Below, one piece after another: positions 13,501 through 26,373 of a stretch of 64,000 bases of DNA. Position numbers and translations under genes: made by a program. How positions within the stretch are numbered: position 1 is the first letter of the stretch; each line of letters opens with the position of its first letter. The notes beneath the pieces are model-generated. The model was not told the origin of the DNA and searched no databases. It was given only the letters and a program-made list of their open reading frames with translations. Origin of the DNA: Tomocerus qinae (lineage: Eukaryota; Arthropoda; Collembola; Entomobryomorpha; Tomoceridae); assembly GCA_020055645.1 (NCBI GenBank), contig CM034546.1, positions 129,787,875 through 129,851,874 on the forward strand. The letters are read 5' to 3'.

Positions 13501-16500
13501 TAGTATTTCAATGTTAAAATTATATTTTATAATAATTATATCATTATTTTGATTTGACAGACCATTTTGGGAATAGTTGAGCCTAAAACGAAGGCGACAA
13601 TTAAATCTGGGAAAAGTGATCTTGAGAAAGGTATAAGCAAAGGAAAACAAACGTACGAAAAAGTTGAATCCGAGTCGTTGCTTCACAAGAGCGTGACGAA
13701 AATCGAAGGGATAAGACAAGTGGCTGGAGAGGCTGAATTTGTTGGGGATCTTCCACAGCTACGCGATGAGTTGGTCGCTGTTTACGTCTTAAGCACCGTT
13801 GCAAACGCTGATTTGAAAAGTATTGACGCGTCAGAAGCATTGGTAATAAATTCTTGCCATGTTTATAGAAATTTTAAAAACTGAAATGAAACTAATTCCT
13901 TCCTTATCATTAGAAAATGCCCGGAGTTGCAAGTTTTGTGTCGGCGGATGATATTCCAGGCAATAACCAATGTATGGGATTTATTGGTTTTTTCCCTACT
14001 GTAATGGAGGAACCTGTAAGTACAATATCACTGTCAAATAGTTTAAATATAGAAAATTCATCTGGGGCAAAAAAATGAGGTGAAAATATAAAAATAAATT
14101 GTAATTAATTATTTCATAAAAATATTACTTAGATTTTCGCAAAAGGAAAAATTCACCACTATGGACAGCCATTAGGCTTGATTCTTGCAGAAACCCGTGA
14201 AATCGGTGTGGCAGCAGCCGCAAAGGTTAAAGCTGTCTATGAAAATGTGCAAAAGCCCATCGTGGATATCGACGCTGGAATTCAAAAAATGGAAAATGAA
14301 GGCACGAAGGATAAATTTCTTATTGGGGCGTTCCCAAGTAAAGATCAACCGACAGAAGAGCCTAAACATAGTGCAAAAGGTGAATTCTATGTTGGGAATC
14401 AATATCACTTCCACATGGAAACTCACTCGTGTGTATGCATCCCTAAAGAAGATAGTTTGGATGTCTACGCTGCTACGCAGTGGAAAGATCATGTTATGCA
14501 GACACTGAGCGATGTCCTCAATATTCCTTGCAATAAGTAAGAGTTATGCATTTCAATTACTGAAAACTTGAATGTTAAAATAAAGTAATTGATTTCAGCA
14601 TAAATGTTTACGTGCGACGTTTGGGTGGAGGATTTGGAGTAAAAGTGATGCGAGCTACGCAAGTGGCCGCTGCTTGTGCTATTGCTGCAACTGTAAGCAA
14701 GAAACCTGTTCGGCTAATTTTGGATTTGGAAACCAACATGAATATGATTGGAAAACGTCCGAATTATCTTTTGAAATATGACGTAAGACTTTTGAAGTCA
14801 AAATTTTAAGTCTCTCAATTCATATTTTCTTGCCATTTCTAAATATTTTGCCATTCCAGGTTGGATTTGAAGACAGTGGAAAAATAACCAAATTATATAC
14901 AGAAGTGTATGGAGATGTTGGTTTTGGATTAAATGAACCAACACCGGCAAATGTTGCAATGCATCTGCAAGGGCCTTATGCAGCTGTTGGATGGCTCACT
15001 AAAGCGTATTCAGTGCAGACGAATACTCCATCAGCAACTGCTTGCAGGGCTCCGGGTAATAACAATTTATTGAAAATTCTTTACTAAGCTGTACAAATGT
15101 AGTTCAGGGATATCTTAAAATAGTAAATATTAAAACTAGTTGATTAAATTGTTATATAAATAATTTAGGATCCCCACAAGCAGCTTTATTAATTGAAACC
15201 ATAATGGAGCGCATCTCTAAATCCCTTGGGAAAGACATTTTGGAAGTGCGTGATGCCAATTATTTAAAACCTGGAGATCCGATGATACCCGCCGGTCAGC
15301 CTTTTGAAGGAGAAAATCATATTCCTAGATTAGTTGAAGAAGTCAAACAATCTGGAGACTACGAAGCAAGGAAGAAGATTATTGAAGAATTCAACGCTGT
15401 AAGTCTTTCGGACAACTAATTATCCAATTCACTAGAAATTTCTGTATTTGTTGGAAAATTAATGCTTTATAGATTTAATTATTTATTTTCGCGTTTGATA
15501 CAATTTTCATAACTTAAAAAAACATTACAGGCAAATCGCTGGAGAAAGCGAGGAATGGCGTTAGTTCCTGTCGGATATGGTGTTTTCTATTTCGGGACAA
15601 AATTTCCAGTTCAAATAGCTGTTTACCATAAGGATGGGAGCATTGCTGTTTCACACGGTGGAATCGAAATGGGTCAAGGACTCAACACTAAAGTATTTTA
15701 TAAATATTATATATTTAATTAGTATTTTTAGTATTTAATTTACAATTTAATTTTAATTGTATTTAATGTTTAGGTGGCTCAAACTATTTCCCATTTCTTG
15801 AATGTGCCTATTGACAAAATTCAAGTAAAGCCAAGCAATTCGTTTACCGCGTCGAATGCTATGTGCAGTGGAGGATCTATTGCTAGTGAGCTGTGCTGTG
15901 ATGTAAGCTAAATTAATTTATTACACATTAACTATGCACTTTAATTATTTTCAATGGCTAATTGTATTAAATTAAAACTAATTTAATTAATTAATAAAAT
16001 TAGGCTGCAATGAAAGCCTGTAGGCAATTACTTGAAAGAATGAATCCCATTAAAGAGAAAATGGACAATCCATCATGGGAAGCTTTAGTCGACGAATGTC
16101 ATAAGCAAAGCGTGAACCTGAATTCCTATTACATGTAAATAATTAGTTTCAGTTATTAAAGCTTATTAATTTACTATTTACTATTGAATTTTTTAACTAA
16201 TACTATAATTGTTTATTATATTAAATTCAGGCATGGCGCCACCGAGGATTTAAAACCATATCATGTTTGGCTGGTAAATCTTACCGAGGTGGAGGTCGAC
16301 ATTTTAACTGGAGAATATAAGGTCAAGAAATAAAGCAAATCTTGAAATTATTTGTGGCTATAAAATGATTATCTTCCTATCAATTTAGAATTCTGGAGCT
16401 ATTGAAAATGATTTTATATTTAATTATGTTTTCTGACAGGTTTTACGAACTGACTTGGTTGAAGATGCTGGAAAGTCTTTAAATCCGGCAATTGACATTG

Positions 16501-17211
16501 GACAGTAAGCTATTTTGCATCAATTACCAACAAAAACCAATAATAATATAATACAAGCAAATTTGAAGGATGCAATATTATTTGAACTTTTAATTTTATT
16601 TAGGATTGAAGGAGGTCACATTTTTGGCCAAGGTCTATATACAACAGAAAAACTCGTTTTTGACAAGGAGACTGGGAAATTACTCACCGATAACACTTGG
16701 GTAGGGATTCGTCATAAAAATTAATTGAAAAAAATGGACAAAATTGATCTTAAGTTGGACTTCAATTATTTTTAGGAATACAAGCCACCAGAATCGAAAG
16801 ATATTCCGGAAGATTTCCGAATTACTCTTTTGAAGGATGCTCCTAATCCAAATGGAATTCTAAGCTCCAAAGGTAGGAAATTAACAAAACAAATTTACCA
16901 ACGAATATTTCACGGGGGTTTATATTCAAAAGAATTACTTTCTGTACAGCTACTGGAGAACCGGTTCTTTGTGGCAGTTGTGCAATTGTATTTGCATTGA
17001 AGAATGCTATTGCCTCAGCAAGGAAAGACGTCGGAAATGACGAGTGGTTTGAGATCAGTAAGTAATTACTGTGCTCTATTTATGAAGTTACAATTGTTTA
17101 GCCCTTATTTTACAGTCAATTAATTTAAATCGGGTTTAATTAGGTACTCCTGTAACTCCGGAGGTGGTGGTCAGCCTGTCTCTTGCATCAGATCAACATT
17201 TTGGATATTAA
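10504..17211 (+). CDS. Aldehyde oxidase/xanthine dehydrogenase-like gene, copy B (complete)
   Basis: Complete 26-exon gene for 1310 aa, close to the family's usual length of about 1330. The first exon is tiny (10504-10514, ATG GGA AAA GG); the others are 10935-10981, 11123-11301, 11400-11560, 11756-11924, 11998-12265, 12338-12561, 12635-12737, 12829-12956, 13036-13164, 13259-13426, 13561-13842, 13914-14015, 14133-14536, 14599-14782, 14860-15055, 15169-15398, 15531-15692, 15774-15902, 16004-16134, 16231-16321, 16440-16504, 16604-16700, 16776-16872, 16950-17057, 17144-17211. All introns are GT-AG and exon lengths sum to 3933, a multiple of three. Domains in order: 2Fe-2S ferredoxin fold with CREGGCGAC, 2Fe-2S helical domain ([16 protein letters not shown]), FAD domain (VAGNTGAG), CODH-type FAD C-terminal domain, then the molybdopterin domain ([28 protein letters not shown]). 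It looks functional. Confidence 0.96.
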
Positions 17212-17885
17212 TGCTGTTTAACTGGGAAAGTGTCGTCACAAATAAATTCCTCTGTTCTTTTTATTATCTAATGATGTAAATGTCGTATTAAAGAATTGCT
17301 AATACCCAGCATAAAATTCGATTTAATTTTGGCATAGTTTATACCAAAGTTGAGCTAAATAGTGAGAAATGTGTTATTAGAGGTATACCCCCCAGAGATA
17401 AATAAATAATTACTGAATCCGTTCAACATCATTTACAGATTTCAAGTATTATAGTATTCATCCAATAGAAATATAAAAGTTTATCTTATATTAGAATTTC
17501 TATTATTCATCCGAATTGATTAATAATTATAAGAAAATGAATGATTAACATTCTACTGCAGAATTATCACAAAGCTATCTGCAGTATTTAAATTACCATG
17601 GACTCTAAATTATTAATATTCGTGGGTTTAAAATATTTGTCTGTTGGCTACTCTCAGTTAGTATTGCCTAATTAAATTTATTTATAACTACTTATTAATA
17701 ATTAATTACATAATTACATCTCTATAGACCTTTATATAACTTTAAATACGTACTACTTATTATTGTCATAATATACCTGTAAAAAGTCTGCTATTGAAAA
17801 TATAAAGTGCTTTATCATCTCTCAAAACTTCAATTTCATTGTAGTAATGAATATATCGCTTTTAGCACATGAGCTGTGATTTAGT
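17212..17885. other. Intergenic spacer between copies B and C
   Basis: AT-rich sequence with a probable poly(A) signal (AAATAAATTC) near 17240. No open frame, repeat or RNA gene of note was recognised. Confidence 0.5.
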
Positions 17886-18172
17886 ATGTTGTCCTTCAAA
17901 CGAATCTCTCCATTACTATCTGTATCTTTATGGTTATGCTATTAGCAGGCAGTCTGTCTTCATAACATTGTGTAAAAGTACTTATGCGGTATCTCAAACA
18001 TTAAATATTCATTTACAAGTTAAATAAACAAGGTAGTTATATAATAAGTGAATATTCATGCTGCATCTCGTGATTTTGCTGCAGAGGACTTTAACAATCG
18101 ATACACTTTATTCCACAATCTGTTCACATAAGGAAGAAAACGTTTAACAAGACACAGCTAGAAACAATAAAC
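17886..18172 (+). promoter_or_regulatory. Upstream region of copy C, conserved with copy B
   Basis: This is the counterpart of 10213-10503, with the same ordered blocks before ATG at 18173. Blocks near the start (TGTTCACA, CGTTTAACA) and further upstream (TATGTTGTCCTTCAAACGA) are retained while the sequence between has drifted, so these are candidate regulatory elements kept after duplication. Confidence 0.5.
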
Positions 18173-21100
18173 ATGGGAAAAGGGTAAATAAATCGTAACA
18201 ATAATATTTATCAATTAACTCTATTTAATTTTTATTCGTAATTCTAATCTTATTTTCCCACTATGCAGCTAACTCATTTTTTAACCATACTTTTATTTTT
18301 GAACTAAATTAGAAATTTTAACTTATATTTTAAAGTCATAGTTCAGAAATATGATGCCTATAATTTACGTAGTAGAAGGGAAATCTTTTGTAGAAACTGA
18401 TTTTTAATAATTTCATATTGAAAAAAAAAGTTCTTTAGACGAAGAAAAATAACGAAATTCTTTAGTTAAAAATATAGTTATAAAGAATATAATACAGGTT
18501 AGCAATTAAACAAAATAAGTATTATAATATGAAACATTCCCACCCGAACTAACATTAATAAATATGCATAAAATAATATTGTATATATAACACAAAATTA
18601 ACATACGTTATGTTAATGTTAATTCCAGCCAAACTGAAGTGCGTTTGTAATTTTTATAGTCTAAAAATGATAATAATAGTATGTGTATTTTGCTGTTGCT
18701 CAATTCCTTATTATCGGGCTTACTTTTGTTTTGAATTCATATAAATTGGTTTTGCAGAGAAGGAAGCGGTGTCAACTTTGTCATCAATGGACAACCCTAT
18801 AATGGTAAGATAAAATAATAAATACCGATAAGTGCTAAGTGATAGGGAGACAACTGAACTCAAATAGAAATCAAATGTCATAACGATAATTACAATTACA
18901 TGAAATATGTATTCTTTAAAGTGACAAAACATGGTCTTAAATTGGCCATAACTTCACAATATTTTAATTAGGCCTATTATTAAAGCTTTCACGTGACATT
19001 CCATATAGTAATCTATTGTTTAAAGCAGAAGCAGTTTATTTTTAATTAATCTTTAACATGGCTGATATAGTAAACACATAATCGAGTGCATTTTTCTACT
19101 TTGTACATTGATTTTAATTACTAATTATAATAAAATACCAGTGAATCCCTCGGTGGATAAATTAAGCGGGGATTCCCGCTTGGTGGACTACATTCGAGAT
19201 AATGCGGGCCTCAAAGGGACAAAGTTGATGTGTCGAGAAGGAGGCTGTGGAGCTTGTGTTGTTTCTGTCCGCACAAAAGATCCTGTAACTGGGGAAGAAA
19301 CTACGAAATCTGTCAATTCGGTATTTTTATCTATTTTATTTACATCGTTACGTAACTCTCAAAATTTTTATTTTTATTAATCCGGTTTTCAATGACATAC
19401 ATTTTAATGGTCTTAGTGTTTGACTCCAGTGTACAGCTGTGACGGTTGGGACATCACAACCGTTGAAAATGTGGGCAACAAGACCCAAGGTTACCACTCT
19501 ATTCAAAAAAGACTGGCCAAATGCAATGGAACTCAATGTGGATATTGCTCACCTGGCTTTGTCATGAATATGTACAGGTGAGATAATTTTCATTTTCTAA
19601 GTATAGGCATATCTATTGACAAATTAAGTAGATAGATCGTTTAAACGGCGCTTTGGATACAAAATCCTTTATTTATACTTTTTCGGTGTTGTTCGAAACG
19701 AGATGTATTTATACAGAGATAATATTCGGATTGTGAAACAGCTTGCAATTTAGAGGATTTTGATTTAATTACAAATATTAAAATAGTTTGTTGGAGTCTA
19801 AGCCAGAATTAACCGTGAAAGATGTTGAGGATAATTTTGATGGAAATATTTGTCGCTGCACGGGCTATCGACCAATTCTTGATGCATTCAAGTCTTTTGC
19901 TGTTGATGCACCTGAAGAGCTTCGTCAGCTATGCTGTGGTGGTGGTGACATTGAGGTACGAGTATGATAAATGCATTCCTATCATATCTACTGTGTCTCT
20001 AAATATAACCATGTAACTACAATAATACAATGACAGCGTGACCAGCAAAATATTTTTTCTAAAGTGGCATCGAAGGACAGGAAGAATTTTTTGTGCAGAA
20101 GTTTGTTTCGCATATTTTTAAGCTGGAGGCGAGAAACAGTTTTTAATGGATATATCATGATGCTTGAATTTAACCGTGAATGACAATGGAAATTTATTTT
20201 TGTCTGTTTTCCAATAGCCATGGTCATTTTTAACTGGTAGACATATTTCTTTCAATTAATAGTTCCATGAGGAATCGGTAATTCGGAATACCGGTTCAAA
20301 TATCAAAACATGTTCGTATATTATATTACATTTGTGTAATTAAGCGATACTGATTTATACAGCTATTCTTGGTTCTTTTTGTAGCCAGAGCCAGATCGAA
20401 TTTATCAATGAATTAATAATGCACAAAGGTGTACACGGTGATTATTAATTTGCAAATTCTACAATTAAATAGGACTGTGCAGGTTGTCCAGGAAAGAAAG
20501 ACAAAGATGGAGTTCCAGCAACTTGTAGCAAAAAGTCAGTGCCTGCGAAGCCTGCAGGAAAAAGTGGATCATCTTTGGCTAAGCTTTTAGCAAAAGACAG
20601 CGGTATCTCTGCTCCAGAAAATAAATTCACTCTTCCATCTGGAGAACAGTGGATTCAAGCGAGTGATGTCAAATCTGCCCTTTCTTCTTTAGAGCATTTG
20701 AAAAGTGCTGGATTGAAATATCGAATCGTTGCTGGAAATACCGGAGCGGGTAATGAATTGTACTGTCTTATTACATTGAAGAGTTATTACTCGGAGTTAG
20801 TAAAATGTGATTTTTCAGGCGTTTATAAGCACGATGGACCTTATGAAGTTTATTTGGACATCAATGGAGTGGAGGAGATGAAAAAGTCGACGTTGGATGC
20901 AAAAGGTGTTGTTCTTGGGGGAGGAGTCTCGTTGACATCTGCAATTGCCCTTTTGAAAGAGGCTTCTAAATTGGAGGGATATGCTTACACAGCTGATATG
21001 GCAAAACATTTAGAAAGAGTCGCGAATGTTCCTGTTCGAAATGTAAGTATGCGTTTTAGTCTTAGGTCCAGTATATTATCTTCGTTTATGAATTTCTGAA

Positions 21101-24100
21101 ATATTTTACTAAAATATTTATGTGGCATTAAGTTTGGGACTGTTGCTGGAAACTTGATGTTGAAACACGCCCACAAGGAATTCCAATCGGATCTATTCGT
21201 AATCTTGGAGACTGTTGGAGCCAGTCTTAACATTGGTAAGGAGGATTTCTTGTCACAGATATTAAAAAAATTTTAACTAAAGTTTAGAAAGTCTTTACCT
21301 AATCATTTTTTCGATAATTTAGCTGCTCCAATAGGAAGTCCTAAGGCTTACTCATTGGTTGACTTCTTAGCTCTTGACATGAATGGAAAATTGATTGTTT
21401 CCATTAGCTTGCCTCAAAGACAAGGCGGCTATGTTTTCAGAAGTTTCAAAGTAATTTTCAATCAATGGCATAAAATATTAAAGTAGGTGAGCTAAATATT
21501 TACTTTTTTAATCCTGAATGATTTACTAAAATCTAGATCACTAAACGCTATCAAAATGCTCATGCATATGTGAATGCCGGTTTTCTGTTTAAACTGGACT
21601 CTGCAAACAATTATAAAGTCGTAGATAAGCCGAGAATTGTTTTTGGTGGAATCAGCGCTGAATTTGTGAGTCAATTCAATTCTGCCCGATTCTGCCCAAT
21701 TATTGTTAAGTTAGCATTAATAGATATTGTAATTCTAATTAAAATTTTCTATGTCTACGTATGCAGTCTCACGCATCGGCCACGGAAGCGTATCTAATGG
21801 ACAAATGTTTAGGGGATGAATCCACTTTACAAGGAGCGTTAGCTACTTTGGATAAAGAAGTTAATCCCGATTTACGACCATCGGAAGCCACCGTTGAATA
21901 CCGAAAAGCATTAACAAAATCTTTACTTTACAAGGTCATTTAAATCTTTCTGTACCATTTTTTACCTTTATCTGCAAAAATTACGTTTACGTTCATTGAT
22001 TTTAATGTTAAAATTGTACTAATATTTTAAACTAATAATTATTTATGCAGACCATTTTGGGAATTGTTGAACCTAAAACGAAGGCGACAATTAAATCAGG
22101 GAACAGTGATCTTGAAAAGGGTATAAGCAAAGGTAAACAGACGTACGAAAAAGTAGAATCGGAGTCGTTGCTTCACAAGAGTGTGGAGAAAATCGAAGGG
22201 ATACGGCAAGTGGCTGGAGAAGCGGAATTTGTTGGGGATCTTCCACAGCTAAGGGATGAGTTGGTCGCTGTGTATGTCTTAAGCACAGTTGCAAACGCAG
22301 ATTTGAAAAGTATTGACGCGTCAGAAGCATTGGTAATGTTTATATCAAAGTCAGTCATGACCTGATTTATATTCGAATTACTTATATTTAAAAAAATTAA
22401 TTTGTAGAAAATGCCCGGAGTTGTAAGATTTGTGTCCGCCGACGATATTCCTGGCAAAAATCAATACATGGGATTCCTTGGATTTTTTCCAACTGTAATG
22501 GAGGAACATGTAAGTGAAATATTACATTTCAAGTAAAATTATGGCAAAACTAAAATAAAGTAATTATAATATTTCCATGAATTGTACACAGATTTTCGCG
22601 AAAGGGAAAGTTAACTTCTACGGACAGCCATTAGGGTTGATTCTGGCAAAAACCCGTGAAATCGGAGTAGCAGCAGCCGCAAAAGTTACGGCTGTCTATG
22701 AAAATGTGCAAAAACCCGTCGTGGATATCGACGCTGGAATTCAAAAAATGGAAAATGAAGGCACGAAAGATAAATTTCTTATTGGGGCATTTCCCAGTAA
22801 AGAGCAACCGACAGAAGAACCTAAACATAGTGCAAAGGGCGAGTTCTACGTTGGGAATCAATATCACTTTCACATGGAAACTCACGCTTGTGTATGCATC
22901 CCTAAAGAAGACAGTTTGGATGTTTATGCTGCAACGCAGTGGAAAGATCATGTTTTACAGACTATAAGCGATGTCCTCAATATTCCTTGCAATAAGTAAG
23001 AGCTACTATTCATTTACACAAATTTAATATTTGTAGGACAAATTTTAAATAATATTATAATAATTGATTTCAGCATAAATGTTTACGTGCGTCGATTGGG
23101 CGGTGGATTTGGAGTAAAGGCAATGCGAGCTACGCAAGTGGCCGCTGCTTGTGCTATTGCTGCAACTGTAAGCAAGAAACCTGTTCGGCTAATTTTGGAT
23201 TTGGAAACCAATATGAACATGATTGGAAAACGTCCCAATTATCTTTTGAAATATGACGTAAGAAATGTAGAAGTATTTTTTAATTTTGCAGAAATAGAAC
23301 CGATATTGCAGAAATAGGGCTAAATTTGTTGAAGTAGGACCAACATTGCAGAAATAGCACCAAAACAGCAGAAATAGGGCCGACATTGCAGAAATACGGC
23401 CAAAATAGCAGTAATAGGGTCGAATTAGCAGAACGAGGGTCAAAGAAGAGCTCTAAGCTTTAATTACTATGCTTTTTATGCCAATTTTAACCCTCATGAT
23501 ATTTTCGGACTAAAATGTCAAATAAATGCCATCTAATAAAAAAGGCTTGCGATTTAATAAATATTTTTGTCATTTCAGGTCGGATTTGATAATAATGGAA
23601 AAATAACCAAATTACAAACTGAAGTGTTTGGGGATATTGGATATGGACTCAATGAGCCAACTCCAGTAGCTGTTGCAATGCATTTACAAGGGCCTTATGC
23701 AGCTGTTGGGTGGCTCACTAAAGCGTATTCAGTGCAGACGAATACTCCATCAGCAACTGCTTGCAGGGCTCCAGGTAATAACAAATAATTGAAAATTCTT
23801 TGTTAAGCTGTAAATGTAGATCATGAATATCTTAGAATAGTAAATATTAAATCTAGTTGACTATAAATTGTTTTATAAATAATTTAGGGTCCCCACAAGC
23901 AGCTTTATTGATTGAAACCATAATGGGGCGCATCTCCAAATCCCTTGGGAAAGATATTCTGGAAGTGCGTGATGCCAATTATTTAAAACCTGGAGATCCG
24001 ATGATACCCGCCGGTCAGCCTTTTGAAGGAGAAAATCATATTCCTAGATTAGTTGAAGAAGTCAAACAATCAGGAGACTACGAAGCGAGAAAGAAGATTA

Positions 24101-26012
24101 TTGAAGAGTTTAACTCTGTAAGTCATGATTTTGTAAAATTAACGTTCTCGTTTATTGTACTTAATACATTTATTGTTTTTATTTACTTGATTGATATTTC
24201 GTTTTTTATGTGCTCTATTTCAGTCAAATCGCTGGAAAAAGCGAGGAATGGCTTTAGTTCCTGTCGGATATGGTATTAACTATTTCCCAAGTAAATTTCC
24301 AGTTCAAATAGCTGTTTACCATAAGGATGGGAGTATTGCTGTTTCACACGGTGGAATCGAAATGGGTCAAGGACTCAACACTAAAGTATTTTATTAAAAT
24401 GTTGGTTGAAGTAAGGCAGTATGGTTTCTCAAAAACATGTCAATGGTATTGTTTTAATTGGGTAAAGTCTCTCAAAAGAGGTTGACATACCTTGTGTATT
24501 TTTAATGTATATTGTAACGTATGGATTTTTAAAATGTGCAACCTTGGCCTTACTTCAACCAAAAGGGTATATTATATTTAATTAGTATTTTTGGTACTTA
24601 ATTGTATTTAATGTTTAGGTTGTCCAAACTATTTCCCATTTCTTGAATGTGCCTATGGATAAAATTCAAGTAAAGCCAAGCAATACGTTTGTGGGGGCAA
24701 ATTCCATGGTTAGCGGAGGCTCTATGTCTAGTGAATTGTGCTGTGATGTAAGTCTATCCATACTGAAATTAATTTATACACAGTTATTGAATGTTGTACG
24801 TAATAAATTAATTAATTTAAAGGCTGCGATGAGAGCGTGTAGGCAATTACTTGAAAGAATGAAGCCAATTAAAGAGAAAATGGACAATCCATCATGGGAA
24901 GCTCTGGTCGACGAATGCCATAAGCAAAGCGTGAACCTGAACTCCCAATACTTGTAAAAATAATTCTTAATCAAAATTTTTACAGTTACAACGTAATTAT
25001 TTACAAATTATTACATTTCTTTAGGCATGGTCCAGACGATGAACCGTTAAAAGGGTATCACGTTTGGCTGGTTAATCTTACAGAGGTCGAAGTTGATATC
25101 TTAACAGGAGAATATAAGGTCAGAAAATAAAATATTGCTAATTTATGGCTGTGAAATAAATCATTCCAAGGGATTTAAAAATCGCTACTGAAAATAATTA
25201 TTATAATTCATGACAGGTTTTACGAACTGACTTGGTTGAAGATGCTGGAAAGTCTCTGAGTCCAGGAATTGATATTGGACAGTACGATAATCATTTATCA
25301 ATCTTTCTTTAAATTATAAATATAATCCAGGATTAATGACAGACCTTTTTTTCTTAATAATACAATAAATGATAAATATTTGAACACATTTAAATTATTT
25401 AGGATTGAAGGAGGTCACATTTTTGGCCAAGGTCTTTATACAACAGAAAAACTCGTTTTTGATAAGGAGACCGGCAAATTACTCACAAATAATACTTGGG
25501 TAAGGTTGAAGTCACATTATAATCAATTGAAAAATACATGTAAAAATATAAGTTCAATTTATTTACTCATTTTTAGGAATACAAGCCACCAGAATCGAAA
25601 GATATCCCTGAAGATTTCCGAATTACTCTTTTAAAGGATGCTCCTAATCCAAATGGAGTCTTGAGTTCTAAAGGTTGGGGATAAAATAGTATTTTCAGCT
25701 ATATGGAATTGTTTTAATTAATTTTAATTTCATCTTTTTGATACAGCTACTGGAGAGCCGGTACTTTGTGGCAGCTGTGCCGTTGTATTTGCATTGAAAA
25801 ACGCTATTGCCTCAGCAAGGAAAGACGTCGGAAATGAAGAGTGGTTTGAGATCAGTAAGTTTATTTGATTTTTGAAACTATTTTAATAATTTATATTTTT
25901 AAGGATAATCGGATTCAATTAATAATAATCGGGTTTATTTATAGGTACTCCGGTCACCCCCGAAGTAGTTGTCAGCCTATCCCTTACATCTAATCAAAAT
26001 TTTGGATATTAA
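18173..26012 (+). CDS. Aldehyde oxidase/xanthine dehydrogenase-like gene, copy C (complete)
   Basis: Complete 26-exon paralogue encoding 1314 aa. Exons: 18173-18183, 18758-18804, 19142-19320, 19417-19577, 19787-19955, 20473-20749, 20819-21042, 21133-21235, 21323-21450, 21537-21665, 21767-21934, 22051-22332, 22408-22509, 22592-22995, 23074-23257, 23579-23774, 23888-24117, 24224-24385, 24619-24747, 24823-24953, 25025-25118, 25217-25281, 25403-25499, 25577-25673, 25747-25854, 25945-26012; they sum to 3945 nt. Both 2Fe-2S motifs, the FAD domain and the molybdopterin-domain motifs ([28 protein letters not shown]) are intact. It is closest to copy B over most of its length, but around exons 5-7 and intron 6 it is closest to copy A, which suggests gene conversion. 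Three introns have gained extra sequence (19956-20472, 23258-23578, 24386-24618). It looks functional. Confidence 0.96.
19956..20472. other. Expanded intron 5 of copy C
   Basis: This intron is 517 bp, whereas the same intron is 77 bp in copy A and 73 bp in copy B. About 440 bp were gained. The extra sequence shows no clear terminal repeats or coding potential that I can identify. Confidence 0.6.
23284..23455. repeat. Degenerate minisatellite in intron 15 of copy C
   Basis: Head-to-tail degenerate copies of a unit of about 20-21 bp built around GCAGAAATAGGGCC. It is absent from the matching introns of copies A (62 bp) and B (77 bp). Confidence 0.7.
24402..24562. mobile_element. Small MITE-like insertion in intron 18 of copy C
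   Basis: Perfect 16-bp inverted termini, TTGGTTGAAGTAAGGC at 24402-24417 and its complement at 24547-24562, flank about 130 bp of non-coding sequence. The corresponding intron of copy B lacks it, so it is a recent non-autonomous DNA transposon or fold-back element. The target duplication could not be fixed with certainty. Confidence 0.65.
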
Positions 26013-26373
26013 CGCTGTACAATTAAGCTATTGTCTTTAAAGATAAATACCTTGGTTGTGTATTTCCATCCTTGTTTATTTATAGGTGTCCAAATAAATA
26101 ATAATATTTTAATTCAAATACATTTAACTGTTAACTTGTAAGTAAACGAATGCATTATACCGTGTGCTTATGACTAATCTGTGTCCAACTATTTACAGAA
26201 CTGCTCCACCACAGAATTAGTAGTATATCTACACTGTAAAACAATCCTGCTATATTCAGAACAGAAATAAATTTAATGGTACAATCTCCTCCAAATGTCC
26301 TCTATCGTCCTCCAACGTCCTTTATCGTCCTCTAACATCTACTAAAGTCCTCTAACGTCCCACAACGTTTAGT
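26013..26373. repeat. Downstream region of copy C with short CGTCCTC repeats
   Basis: Holds possible poly(A) signals for copy C (AATAAA near 26092) and, at 26284-26368, a degenerate tandem array built on CGTCCTCTAA/CGTCCTCCAA of about 11 bp. Nothing coding was recognised. Confidence 0.55.
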
